Shown here: positions 1 through 37,620 of the stretch, one piece after another
Numbering within the stretch: the first letter of the stretch is position 1
Layout of the letters: each line of letters opens with the position of its first letter
From: Oryzias latipes
Taxonomy: Eukaryota > Chordata > Actinopteri > Beloniformes > Adrianichthyidae
Length of the DNA stretch: 64,000 bases
Direction: 5' to 3'
Assembly (NCBI RefSeq): GCF_002234675.1
Contig: NC_019866.2
Coordinates: 17,777,311-17,841,310 of the forward strand
The notes under the pieces: generated by a model
Databases searched by the model: none
Told to the model about the DNA's origin: nothing
What the model saw: only the letters and a program-made list of their open reading frames with translations
Translations under genes and position numbers: made by a program

Positions 1-2220
1 AATTATGATGAAAATGACCAGTTATTAAACTACAAACATATAAGAATTAAACAAAAATAATAAAATATCACATGATGTTGCTATGTTGCTTATACACTAT
101 GAAGCAAGGCATCATCACTCTCATTCTTTAACTTGGCAAAGATCCTTGACTGATTGAAAATCTGAGACCAATAACCATGCTATAAAATCTTAACCCATAT
201 ATTTGCCACTAGAATGAAAACTGGGATGTTCCAGATTATTTCTGATACTCAATCTGGCGTTCTAAAAGGCCGACCAATTCATAATAACTTCCGCCTCACA
301 GTGGACCTGTTAGAATACAACAATCTGATTTAAGACAAAGGCTTCATTTTGTTCCTTGATTACTTTTTAAAATTTACGACAGTCTAGAGTATACCCATCA
401 ATTAATGTTTCAAACTCTAGATTTATTTGGTTTCGGACCCAACTTTATAAATTTAACCACTACACGTTATAGGGATATGAATAGTGTCATGTCATGGAAC
501 ATCGCTGAGATTGCCCATTAAAATAAACAGGGTTTTCCTATCTCTCCTTTACTCTTCATCGCTGCAGCTGAAGTGTTAGCAATTTTGATTAAAAAAAATA
601 AAAATTGGACAATCTTAATATTTTAGGCCAATAAATAACAATCACTCAGTTCGCTGACAACACAGCTATTTTTATGAGGAACAGCAGTGAGATTCCTATG
701 ATTCTACATATATATTTTTTCTCCAGAGCGTCTGGTCTGAAACTCAATCTGAAAATATGTGAGTTACTTCCGATAAAAGACGTTTAACGTTCCTGTTAAA
801 TCTATATCTATATTATTAGAGGATCTAAACTTTGGAAAACTCTAGATAAGTGCAAATGAAACCTAAATATGTGGTCTAAAAAAGATATTTCTATTCTGGG
901 TAGAGTTTTTCTAGTAAAGATGGAATCCCTATCAAGATTAATCAACCTAGCACATTCTTTATTCTTCCCCAAACCTGCAACTAAAGACATAATTCAAGCT
1001 AACTTTAAGTTCATTTGGAAATAAAAAAACAAATACCAGAAAAGGTCTGATGCTAACGGATCATAAAGAGGGAGGATTTAAAGCTATTGATGTTGAATGT
1101 TTAGATGGTACGATTAAATCAACTGGCTGAGATCCTTCTTAAAGAATAAAAAGGGTTTCTGGTATCAATTTCCCTCTAAGATATTCATGGATGTAGGTGG
1201 AATTAACTTTCTGCTGAGATGTGGATATGACCTGAAGAGACTGCCAATCAAACTTTCTGCGTTTCATCAACAACAACTAAGTACTGGAAACACACTTGTA
1301 AGCACAATTTTCGGTCCGCACAACATGCCTCTCTGGAACTGCTGTTGTGTGTTACGAAGACACAAATCCTTGTTTGGCAATATCTGGCTGACTAAGGGGA
1401 TATGGTCTGTTCTGCATTTACTAGATAATTCTAGAAATATTTTGACGTTTGAAAACTTTTGTTCTAAATATTAGTTATTGGATTGGAAACAATATGATGC
1501 TGGATGATGCTGTGATCAAAGCTCTTCCTCTGACATTGGTCAAATTATCACAAAATCTATTGTTAAACAAAGTTAATTTAAAACTTCTTTCTCTCCAACT
1601 GGACAGACAGCCTGTTACAAAGACAGAATTACCAAACACCTTTAGAGTTTGTTTGTCCAAATATCTCATCCAAAAAAAACATTTCTAAACACTTTTCTAG
1701 AGAAAAGGTGATTGAATTAGGATCCAAATTTGTTCAATTTTCTATTTTACCAGAAGTAAAAGAAAAAAATAATTAACGATATTTACCCATCCAAGGAATT
1801 TTGAGACATGGATTTGGTTTTGAAGAGAATAGTTGCAGTTTTTGTTTCAATTACATTGAGACAGTGGATCATTTATTCTTTAATTATGGAGTTATAAATA
1901 CATTTTGGGAAGAGTTTTGCTTTTGGTATTTTTCTAAAGTCACAGCTTCAGTTTATTTGGATTCAAATGTTTTATGGTGGTGATATCTAATAGACTAGAA
2001 AATTTAGATCTCAATATCTGGCTATTGCAGAGAAAGTTTTTTTTCCACAAAAATAACATTTTGAAGACCAAACGTCTTTTTAATCATTTTTATAAAGAGC
2101 TCTGTCTTTATTTTCGGCCCCTTGATTATATTAAAAATAAAAGTGATTTGAAATTACTTGGTTTTGTTAAGAAATATAAACTTAATGAGAACCCCTAACA
2201 AAGGTTAAGTTGTTTTTATT
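1..2220 (+). pseudogene. Decayed LINE ORF2 remnant (L1/Tx1-like)
   Basis: Broken reading frames on the plus strand read as the reverse-transcriptase and C-terminal parts of a non-LTR retrotransposon. Around 240-360 the translation gives a fingers/palm stretch (SGVLKGRPIHNNFRL, then FILFLDY). Around 640-770 it gives FADNTAIF, the catalytic box with the second Asp changed to Asn, followed by a conserved ASGLKLNL-like segment. Around 1830-1890 CSFCFNYIETVDHLFF resembles the zinc-binding module after the RT of L1/Tx1-type elements, with the last Cys lost. The frame ends near 2198, followed by an AT-rich tail. Many stops and shifts show it is dead. The 5' end lies outside the window. Family assignment rests on recognition, not a search. 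Confidence 0.75.
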
Positions 2221-3841
2221 TTTTTAATGTTAATGTGTATTGTTATGTTTGGTCTTTGTTATGTTTTATTTATGCTTTAAATAAAACATAACATAAAATG
2301 ACTAAGCTATTCTGGCATCCTGGCATTTTCTGTGATAAATGTCTTTCCCTTCTAATGTAAACACTGATTTGTTTATAATCCAAATGAGCTGCTGAACATA
2401 GAAAAAAATTAATCTGTGGAAAATGTAGAGATTCATTCAAGAAAAATGAGTAAAACAAACTACGGTAAGTCTACATTTCTGGAGCCCAACCAGTGAAGTG
2501 AATCTTTCCTGACCACACATTAATGCTATGTCTTCCCTTTTTGTTTCCAACAAAGGGGGGATTTAAAGAAACAGAACAATTAACAAGGTTTTATTGCATT
2601 TGCCTGGAAGTCCTGAGGCTCTGCAATTGTACTGTCAGATTCTTCAGCAACCCCGTAATCAGCAAAAATAAAAAGTAGCTTCCTGAGGCCTTATTAAAAG
2701 AAATTGTCTGTTTAATCTGAAGCATTATTGGCCTTTAGTGCAAACACATATTGAGACAACATCCATCCAAAAATCAGAAACCACTTTGTTTATTTTCCTG
2801 CCATCAAATCCTCCGTCTTCTCTGCACCTTGGTGCAACTACCGTACTCTGATTTTGACACAGCTTGCTAAAGTTTGAGGGGTAAGTGCTTTATTGTCTAT
2901 GGCACCTTTTACTCGATTGGGTTAAGTTAAAATCTCCAGGTGGATATCCCCACAATTGCCTGGTTTAGCATCCATCCTGTTGATGCATCACAGCAGCAAT
3001 CAGAACCAGTGCAAGAAACTTTATTGTGCAAACAGCACGGAAAAAAAGATTTAGTAGTAGAGGATTCCTAACCGAAACTCCACTCCAACTGTCAGATTCA
3101 CACCCCCTTCTTTCCTTCAATTTGAACTATTACAATGTGAACGAAAAAACATGAAAGAGTGATCTCTGAGATACGAAACGTAGACAGAACTGCGAGAAAA
3201 ACAGAATGGCTCAACTGTTTCTATAAATCCTTGCAGGTGAACACATTATGTTGCTTTCTCCAGTAGTTAATGAGGAATGACAGTGACTGGTTTTGGAGAA
3301 ACACATGGTACAGCATGTGTAATCTAATTTTCAACAATGATCTTGTATTTCCAACAGGAGAATACAAAACTACAGAAAGCACTTCATCCACATGATTCCA
3401 CAATAAGTGATAGGCTGAAAAACTTGACCTGATCTCAGTGTGACAAGGTTCTATATCAACAACTTCCAACTTCATGTGATAAAAATTAACACAAGGCAGA
3501 ATATACTAAGCAGCTAAAACAAAACCATCAAAAATGATTAAAATGTTACATTTTAAAGTAGGAGCAATCAAGACATTCAGTTTGAATGCAAGAGTTATTT
3601 GTTATTAATAGGACAGTCAGAGACAATTGCCAGTCTTTTAGACATCATTCAGGGTTCCATTTTTTTAAGCCTCAACAGCACCAGTTCAAACAAAGACCTT
3701 TGAAAACAAAGATCTTTTGTTGACAAAAAGGAAGCCTAACATCTCGGGATCTTGGTTTAATTTTATTATACTTCCATCCTTATAAATTAGGGCACCACTC
3801 AACCACTTCAATATTGCTTTTCTCTGCTGTTACTCACTCAC

Positions 3842-3938
<97 letters not shown>

Positions 3939-4440
3939 TTTTGGTTGCATAATAATGTGTAACATTGTGACTGCTGATGAATATCCAAGATATTAAATTT
4001 TGTCCACAATTTTTTGTTACATTATTATGTATTGATTTTATAATTGGTAATTTTTCTAGCCTCTTCCAACCGATCTTTCCAACTGCCGCCAGCAATAGGC
4101 ACGCGGCTGGAACACACACACACAGAACATATTTTATCATATGCCGCTACATATTCAAACAAAACGTACCTGTTTTTTAAATTATATTTTCAACCAGTTA
4201 TTTTCAAAATATATACAGGTCTAGATATTGTCCACTTAAGATAATTTGAGCTATGCTGAATCAATTAGCATTCAATCCGCCAAATTGAACTATAGTGAAA
4301 AGCTTTAATTTTTTTTTGTTTTTACATAAAAAGAGACATATATTTATATTTCACATATGAATACACAAATTATGATGATGATATAATTATCATCATTATT
4401 ATTTCTAATTTATAATTTTTGTTAACATCATCATCATCAT
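2221..4440. other. Intergenic region upstream of usp7
   Basis: No coding exon is recognised on either strand. Short open frames here lack family resemblance, splice context or conserved composition. The region holds an (AATC)n satellite near its right end and short (CA)n and (ATC)n runs. Reverse-strand AATAAA matches near 2590 and 3013 could be polyadenylation signals of a minus-strand transcript, but no gene supports this. Confidence 0.5.
3842..3938. repeat. (AATC)n tetranucleotide microsatellite
   Basis: About 24 nearly perfect copies of the four-base unit CAAT in a row. The apparent Asn-Gln-Ser-Ile repeat frames across it are artefacts of the satellite. Confidence 0.97.
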
Positions 4441-5400
4441 CTGGCTTTCCCTGTAGTTTGAACGGGCCGGGTCTGGTCCGTGTTTGGAACTCCATGCGGA
4501 TGTGACATTTCAGAGAAGAGCGCGACCGCCATTTTGAGATTTAGCTCAGACTCAACACATCACAAAGTGCGAGAGGAGCGGGTCCGCAGCCGCGCAGTGT
4601 TGCATGACCGGGCACATTCCTAACAAGAAAAGCGAGGTCAGTTAAAATGCAGCCAGGCGCCGCGTGCGGTGGTTTATATTGTTAGGGGCGGATAGGGGGA
4701 ATTGTTTTATGTTGGGCCTGTCTCCGCGAACTTCCAAGTTCAGGTTCCCATTATGGAAACTGGTTTGAATGGATAGCGTTTTCCTTCGTTTCCCCCCAGA
4801 CGAGGGACAATCGGAGGAGCACACTGACTGGGGATCTGGCAGGCAAAGTTGGTAAATGCCTCCCTAGCAAATGAATATTTGTTTTCATTGTTGCACCTTT
4901 ATCACTATCTGGCTGCCTGTCTGGTAGCTTAGTTAGCGCTAGTCATTGCACAGGGTATTTATGCTTCAACTGCAAGTCGTGCTTAGTATAAGTTCTCTTT
5001 CTGCCTCTCGTTTCCCGGGGTAAAACCGGATTGGCTTGGTTAATTTTTGCGGGCCTCCGTCCTTGGTGCCCCAACTCAGCTTCGTCCGTCAACCAAGCTA
5101 CTCGCACCCACCAAAGGCGCCGAGATTGGGCGAATAGCGAGCAAATACGTCCGCGTTTCTCTACCCGCTCCCCCACCGACCTCCCCTCCTCACTCCCCGG
5201 CGCTGACAGCGGACAAGGCCGAGGTCGTAACAGAGCAGGCCCGGCCGCCAGGGCTCGACCTGTCCACCCCACCTCCGCATCCCACCACGCCTCACCAACA
5301 GTCCAGAACCCGGTTCACAACCGAACCGAACCTGGACAAGGTCGAGGATAAAAGAGATAGCAAGGTGCACCGCATCACGACCACAACGGCAGCTGCCAAC
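4440..5400 (+). promoter_or_regulatory. usp7: usp7 CpG-rich promoter and 5' UTR region
   Basis: Sequence turns abruptly GC- and CpG-rich after AT-rich intergenic DNA and stays so into the first coding exon, as in a housekeeping CpG-island promoter. No TATA box is evident. The stretch at 4526-4536 (CCGCCATTTTG) fits the reverse YY1 consensus common just downstream of vertebrate housekeeping transcription starts. The exact start site cannot be read. The reading frame of exon 1 stays open upstream to at least 5047 but contains no ATG before 5401. Confidence 0.7.
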
Positions 5401-30836
<25,436 letters not shown>

Positions 30837-32470
30837 AGCAGCCTGTCTTACCTTCTACAGCCTCCTTCCTGCTTCCTTTCCTGCATAATCCAACCCCCCT
30901 AACCACAGACTGTAACCAACCGCGCACAATTGTGTGCGTGTGTGTGTGCGCGTGTGTGGTGCGTGCCAGAGATGATTTTTGGGTGTGCTTGCATACGGGT
31001 GGATTCATCACTTTCACACTCTGCCCTGGACACGTCGACGGCTCCACACCTGCACTGTCTTCAGTGATACATGGTCTCGCTGCAGCTGACGGATTATACT
31101 TCAACCACAAAATAAACGGCACCAACCACCTCCTGACTGTTCATTTTTGTTGTATATTTTTTTAAGGCCCCTCTCTTTCCCTCTCTGCCTTCCTGATTAT
31201 GTTGGCTGCCTGCTTTTTTTGTTTCGTTTCTCCGTCTGTCCTGAAGTGGGAGAACACGGATTTTATGATAAACGAACTTAGAGGGAAATGGAACTGAGAT
31301 GGAAGTTTTTGTTTTCTCACCTCACTCACCAGTTTATGTCCCCCTCTCAACTTTCACGTTATGAGCTATGGAGGAATGATTTTAAATAAAGTTGTTTAAT
31401 GAGGAATCATACTGCTCTGTGCAGAGTTTAATTAAAAAAAGTTTGGTAGGACTAACTGATAAAAGATGTCATTTTTAAAGTTGTTTTTTTTTTTTTTTGG
31501 CAGAAGTGACACCCACTCAGGCTGCCTCAGTGCTGCAGTTTTGCAGCTTCTTAAGTTTCTGCTCTCATCCTGTAATACAACAGTATTTACACGTTTACAC
31601 AAGTCTTTTACTTATGAGATTGGAAGAGAAATACGTCTTTGTGTTTTTTCCAGATGTGTACCAAAATAAAAGTAAAACATTTGACAAAAGGTTTCAAAAT
31701 GAAATGCTTCATCATAAAGATTGGCACTTAAATCGGGATTTCTCAGGACTGGCAAATGTAATCTTTCGCTCACACATGCTCAGTCAGAGCCCCTTCCTTT
31801 TCCTAACTTCCTTTCCTCTCCTTTATTTTCCCTTTTTTCCCCCCAGTCATTCCTGTTGAACTCAAGCATGCACACAAGCTTCCATCTCCTAAGTCTGTCG
31901 CCCCCTGGTGGTTGTAAGCAGGAACTCCGCTGTGCTTGGGCAGAGCTTCAGCCCTGAAGGTTTGGGGATTTTTTTTCTTAGCCAAAACCAGCATTGTAAG
32001 GAACACTTAACACCTACATATGAGTTTGTTTCTTTTTATTTTAAAGCTCAGATGGAATGCAACCCCTTATAGCGCATAGGTGGCTCTGTAAAGACATTTA
32101 AGAATTGTATATTTAAAACTGAACGTGTAAAAATTAAAGAGAAAACAACATTCTTGTTGGGTACAGAAGGAGACAGGTGTTCATATTTTTTGTGTGTAGT
32201 TTTTTTTTTCTTTTTTTTGCGTTCCTAAAGTACCATTACAATTTTTTTCTGTTACATTTGAATTGTTTTCTTTCAGAAAGGAGCTGTGGTGGATTTTGTT
32301 TCAAGAAATAAAAAATATTTTAGCTCAAGGATGACCTGCAGAATCACAACCTTAATTTGATCTTTTCCAGTTTGAAATCTTCTGTGTAGCAGCAGTGTAC
32401 GACAACTATTCCTGTATATTGCCTTTTTGCTGGAAAAATGTATGTTGAATAAAATTTTCTATAAAAATGC
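30837..32470 (+). other. usp7: usp7 3' UTR
   Basis: Follows the TAA at 30834-30836. AATAAA signals lie at 31111-31116, 31385-31390 and 32448-32453. The last, followed by a T/G-rich stretch, is the likely distal polyadenylation site, giving a UTR of about 1.6 kb. A (GT)n run sits at about 30927-30960. Confidence 0.65.
32448..32453 (+). terminator. usp7: Distal usp7 polyadenylation signal AATAAA
   Basis: Canonical hexamer with ATAAAAATGC and a T-rich element downstream. It is the last such signal before the converging LITAF-domain gene. Confidence 0.55.
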
Positions 32471-33539
32471 AAAATTTGACTTCTGTCTCCATATTTGGGC
32501 ACAACTTGAAAAAGTGGGTTGGCAGTACCGCAAAGAAAGATTCAGATAAAAACTAAAACAATGCAGCACTAATTGGATATTTTAATACTTTTTCCATATA
32601 GAGTAGGATTTATTACAACATATTTATTCCAGGCCTAAACCTCCAAACATTTGTTGAATAGTTGGAACAAAGTTGGCACATGTACGGTAAATCATTAAAA
32701 ACAGCAGAAAATGAGTTTTTATTAGAATCATATTTCTTAGGAGCAACAATGTTTTCAAATAATTATTCAATGCAAATAACGGAACTTCAGTTGCTTAGCA
32801 GGATCAAAGTATTTTGCAAGGTTTCTATCACACATTGTTGAGATAAAGAAAAAATGCATATTTATTTTCAGATTGATAAAACAGAAAAAGCATTTTTTTT
32901 CAAATAAAATGTTTTTTGTTTGCTTATTATTGCATGTCTCCCTGTAGTTCATCAAGTTATTATTAATGCTATGTATTCTGGTAGCTGTTAACAAATGTAC
33001 AGTAATAAATCATGTTGATCTTCATTGTGATGAAGAAAACATCAGATTCCTCAAAAGAGTAGCTTTCTGGCTGACATCCAATAAATATTACACACATTTT
33101 ATTTATTTTTTGTGTTGTGTTTCCTTCTTAGAACCAGAAAAAGAAACAAAAAATGTGTTTGTGCAAAAAATAAAGAAACTGTGGATGAGGCAGCTTTCCT
33201 CTGGTTTGCTTTAAACATGTCTCCCTGACAGGGGATTCAAACTAGTCTATGTACAAGGCCTTCATTCTAAATGTAAATATTGACAATGTAAGAGTTAAAA
33301 AACTATGAAAGTGCAAGTGGTGTTCTTTGACCCGTTTCCCCCGCAAGCACAATTGCTCTCAGTTTATTGGAAATCATATGGAGATTATTAAAAAAATTTT
33401 GGTTAATTACAGCGTCCATAAAAATAGGTTTATTTATATTTATCTGTCAGTGATGGAAGATGCTATTTCTGCTATTTTTTGGTGCTAAAGACAACATTTG
33501 CAGGTTATTTTTCTAATTTTCCTTTTGTCCTCCTCCCTG
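32471..33539 (-). other. Convergent intergenic region and probable LITAF-gene 3' UTR
   Basis: No coding exon. Read on the minus strand it follows the stop codon at 33540-33542 and has AATAAA matches (near 33421, 33099 and 32625), any of which could end the transcript. Confidence 0.5.
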
Positions 33540-35965
33540 TCATTCACAGCATTTCTTCTTCTCGATGTGCAGGATCTTGTGGCAGTTGGGGCATGAGTGA
33601 TAAACGTCTTTGAAGCTATTCATAAAGAACGGGATCAGGCAGCACAACAGAATCAACCTGCATCAAAGAGACACCAAAGATTAATTCAGTGAAACTAACA
33701 TAGAAACATATTATAGACATGTTTGGGGGGGAAAAATCCAAACATAAGATTGTTTTTATCTTTAATGACTCAATTTTCCATTCAACTGAAGCACAATTTA
33801 GGCAAAATATCACATTAGAGACAATGGTCAGGAAATCAGTTGAAAGAAATAGAATTAACACTACATTTGCCCTTGGAAAAATAAAAAATATATAATTAAA
33901 AGTTATCAAAATCAATTATTTAAACCCTTGAAATATATTACTTCTAATAAGCAGACCCCTATTTTATTTTTATTTTATTTTAATGTTTTATGGTTACAAA
34001 ACATTGCAAAACTGTTTCACTCTTTTATTTGTTTGAGGAAAATATCTTTACATGCATGTATACTACATTAGATATACTGTACTGGACGTTCAATAAATTA
34101 CCGGAACATGTTCATTATAAAAGAAATTAATTCGAATAAAATCAATGGAACTAAGACAGGGGTCTGCAACCTTTAATAGTTAAAGAGCCTCTCAGGTCAA
34201 TGTTTCACTTACAAAAACCAAAAAGGCAGCGACAAAATCTGATTTCATAATTTAGAAAAATTGGACTAGAATTTGTATCTATGTTATTATTAAATATTAT
34301 TGTGAACATGAATATAAATATGAATAACCTGTTATTTTGGGGCATGTATAAAACAATAAACATGAAGAGAAAATAACCTTTTTTGAAACTGTGAAATAGT
34401 TCATAACTTTTGACAGAAGTTCTGCCTGTCAAAATAACCCTTGTGCTATCTTAGATGACCCCACCCTTGCATTTATGTGTTATTCCTCCCATGACAAAGG
34501 TGGAAAAAGGTGGAGAGGATTTCATGTAATCCATGGACACCAGTGAAGATCACCAATCATTAAAGAAAAAAGGTTCAGCGCACTGTCAAGTGGGTCTAGA
34601 TGACCCAACTCCCAATGTTAAAGTGCCTAGGATAGCACAAGGGTTAGGAGACACCCTGTGTGACATAGGATCACCTCAATTCAGCACATGTAGCAAAGTG
34701 TAATGTCAGTGATTTGAAGAAAAAAAAAGTTTTCTTTTTTACACGAGATACAGAAATGGGTCTAAATTTTTTAGTTGACTTGTAATTAATTCTGTGAATA
34801 ACTTAAATAAAGTTTAAAAAAACATTGTTACTCAGTTTTACTGAACTATTTACTTTGTAGATTACAGTTACTTTTTAAAATTAAAGCCTTTTTGTTTTTC
34901 TTTAATCAGAGAGCCACAAAGGAGGTGTAAAAGAGCCACGTGTAGCAGGTTGCAGACCCTTGAACTAAGAGACTATTATAAACATGGAGCCTCACAAAGC
35001 ATTTTGGGTAAATGTTAACTGAAATATAACTTAGGATACTAAAACTTTTTTTTTTCCACCCCAATTTCAGTTTTTGATGTTGCAAACCTCTAAAAACCAT
35101 GAATGGTTCACTATAAGTTTTTGTTTTATTATTCATATATATCTAAAGCATCATGACCATATTTTTCAAAGTGCCCATTCTTTTTCGGTTCCTTAACCAC
35201 TTTTTGCCTGAATTTATTACCAGCTTTCAAGAAAATATTTGACATGTTTTGGCTTTCAAATAGATGCTAAATTAAGGTAATTTTGAGCAAAAGTGGCTTA
35301 AAACATATTTGCATCAAAAGACTTCAGGGGGTGAGGTCATGGAACACATCCTATATATATTTCTTTTGATTTAATGAGTTTCCTCAAATGGAATCTTTTT
35401 TTTTCTTGCTGGTGCCCAGGTTGACTCACCCGCAGCAGATGAAGAGTAAGCACATCAGCCAGGCATAGGTCCCTGCCTTGTAGTCCACGACAGTTTCGAC
35501 CTGTCTCTCGCACTTAGGGCAGTTTGTCATGCCGGGAGAACGGCCCAAGCCCACATCGTATTTCGCATAATTTTTGTTGCCCTTTTCAGCTTCGAGATGA
35601 GACCCAGAGATTTCTTTTGTGGTTGTGAACCCTAACAGAAAGACAGAGAGACTTAAAGACAACGGCACGTTTTTTGACACCGAGGCTACACACGCTTTGG
35701 ACCTTACTGTGTTTGTCGCTGATGATTGTAGGTTGAGGTTCCTGTTGAGACTCTGATGGAACATGGGTGAATGGGGTGTGGACATGGTACACCTTCACTC
35801 CACTGCCTGGACCAAACCATTAGGAAGAGGTCAATTGGAACAAGATAGAAGAGGAGCAGGATTTTTAGTGACACACTTATTAGGGATGACTGTAAATGTA
35901 TGTGCGCACTTAGTTGTACCTTGTTCAAGGTATGAAGGAGGATCACTTGTTTCATTTGTATTCAT
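33540..35965 (-). CDS. LITAF/SIMPLE-domain membrane protein, complete, four coding exons
   Basis: Minus-strand coding exons 35965-35920, 35806-35708, 35631-35430 and 33657-33540 join in frame (465 nt, 154 aa, all GT/AG). The family acts at late endosome and lysosome membranes. Visible features: PPSY (residues 9-12), a PPxY motif known in LITAF to bind WW domains of NEDD4-type ligases; CPKC (86-89) and CPNC (138-141), the two halves of the zinc site; and between them a hydrophobic stretch (about 104-127) that inserts in one leaflet. The C-terminal KKKCCE differs from the usual GxYKRL-like ending of LITAF and CDIP1. Length matches LITAF (161 aa in human). ATG choice: AG acceptor just upstream and the classic DPPSY N terminus. 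Ortholog of LITAF versus a fish-specific paralog is unresolved, so no symbol is given. Confidence 0.9.
34157..34962. mobile_element. hAT-type MITE with perfect 8-bp target duplication, LITAF-gene intron 3
   Basis: Ends CAGGGGTCTGCAACC and GGTTGCAGACCCTTG are 15-base inverted repeats with one mismatch. The flanking octamer AACTAAGA is identical on both sides (34149-34156, 34963-34970). Inside the right end are AAGAGCCAC words typical of this fish hAT family. It contains a second element at 34438-34643. A fragment of the same family end lies near 44002-44048. Confidence 0.9.
34438..34643. mobile_element. TTAA-type MITE, copy 1, nested in the hAT element
   Basis: Inverted ends CCCTTGTGCTATCTTAG and CTAGGATAGCACAAGGG. 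The flanks are ATAA and TTAG, consistent with a mutated TTAA duplication. Matches the copy at 40855-41059 over its length in opposite orientation. Confidence 0.85.
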
Positions 35966-37238
35966 AATGCTGGAGAAAGAAAGAGAAAAGAGAGAAAATG
36001 TTTTATGACACAAACGTAAGACTCTTTACAAATAAAAAAAACACATTTCTTCACATCTTTACATAAAATGTTAAGCAAAATATTGATTGTTAAATATTCC
36101 ACTTCTTTATTTCAAATAAAATTAATCCCATGTACTGGTTAATTCGTGTTTCCAGGAAACTGGAGCTAAATTTCAGGTGAGGTCACAGCAATCGGTAGGC
36201 ACCAACATAAACTTAAGAAAAAGATTTGTTAAAGGCACATTTTTGTTTCCCTTGAGTTCAAAGAAAGATAAAAATCTGCAGGTATTACAATGTACTCTCA
36301 TGTTTGTTCATGCTTTGTGAAGGTAAATAATGGCTTTTCAGTGTGAAAAACTCATCTTTTTTCAACCTTTGTGCTGCAAAATGAACAATAAATAATGTGG
36401 AATTTAAATGTTGGGACAGAGAGCTCACATTCTGTCTTACGTTTCATAATTTTTGGGCAATCGATTCCTTTAAAAAGATTTATTTTGCTGTTTCGAAATA
36501 GATTTTTGCCCAACGGAAACATTGTAAATACTTATTTAAAAATTCCAAACTTGTGACTATAAAAAAAACAATCAAACAGTTTAAGAAAAATCGTTGTTGG
36601 ATGAAAAACAAAAATGTACAAAAGTGCAGTAAAAGACATCATTATCTGGGTGGCAGCACTTCTTAGTTTAAAACTTTGGCAAGAAATTAAAAAAGAAATG
36701 ATAGTAACATCTTTTGATTTTGAAAATCATAATCTTATCTGGATTACATTGATATTTTTGGGAAATTAAACTTTAAATTTGACTAATGAATATACTTTTG
36801 TGCTTTAAGCAGTTTGATGCTTTTATTTTTGAGGATAGGTATTAGTTTTAATGTTTGCAATGCATTCTTCATAATGTTTTTATTATCATCAACAGCTACA
36901 TTTTTAATGATACACACACATATATATATATATATCTTTAGATATATAATTTAGATTAAAAAAAACTAAAACCTTCATCTGTCTTGGACATATGAGGCAC
37001 AAGTTTAAACCTCCAAATAACGAAAAAGCGTAACAAGTGTCTACATTAATTTGCTTTTCAATGGTGACCACATTGGTTAAATTGTTTTTTTAGTAAATAT
37101 TTTGTTCAAATGGTCTCAGATTAGATTCTAGGAATTTTAGGACTTTAGGACTTTCAGGACTTTTTACCTAAAAACTAAGACCAGAAAACGGTTCAGTCCT
37201 AACTTACACTAATTTGAGTAAAACAGTTCACAGTTTTT

Positions 37239-37620
37239 GGCGGCACGGTGGCGCAGTGGTTAGCGCTCTTGCCTCACAGCAAGAAGGCCTCCGGTTCAAG
37301 TCCCGGCTGGGGGACATGAAAAAACAACATCAATGGGGGACCTTTCTGTGTGGAGTTTGCATGTTCTCCCCGTGCATGTGTGGGTTTTCTCCGGGGTCTC
37401 CGGCTTCAACAAAACAGGCTTTATAGGTTAATTGGCAACTCTTAAAAATTGTCCCTAGGTGTGAGAGTGAATGGGTGTGTGTTTGTGGACATTCTACCCT
37501 GCGACAGACTGGCAACCTGTCCAGGTTGTCCCCTAACTTCTCCCACAAGTGGCCGGGATAGGCTCCGCCAGCCCCGTGACGCCGAAAGGGAAAAAACGGT
37601 CAAGATGATGAATGAGTTCT
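37239..37620 (+). repeat. tRNA-derived fish SINE
   Basis: Starts with a tRNA-like head: the A-box-like TGGCGCAGTGG and the B-box-like GGTTCAAGTCC, spaced as in a tRNA gene. The body has GTTCTCCCCGTGCATGTG, TAGGTTAATTGGCAACTC and CGACAGACTGGCAACCTGTCC, words abundant in teleost SINEs. It ends in an A-rich tail with GATGATGAATGAG. A truncated relative lies at 9056-9190. Confidence 0.9.

Noticed and set aside
3221-3475. 84-codon minus-strand frame upstream of usp7
   Set aside because: No recognisable domain, splice context or composition bias; left as intergenic.
3842-3938. Regular repeats suggesting a CRISPR-like array
   Set aside because: The unit is four bases with no spacers; a simple microsatellite in a vertebrate genome.
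3814-3996. Asn-Gln-Ser-Ile repeat protein
   Set aside because: Translation of the (AATC)n satellite.
37239-37312. Possible functional tRNA gene
   Set aside because: It has A- and B-box-like words but is the head of a SINE with the usual fish body and tail, and a cloverleaf is not well kept.
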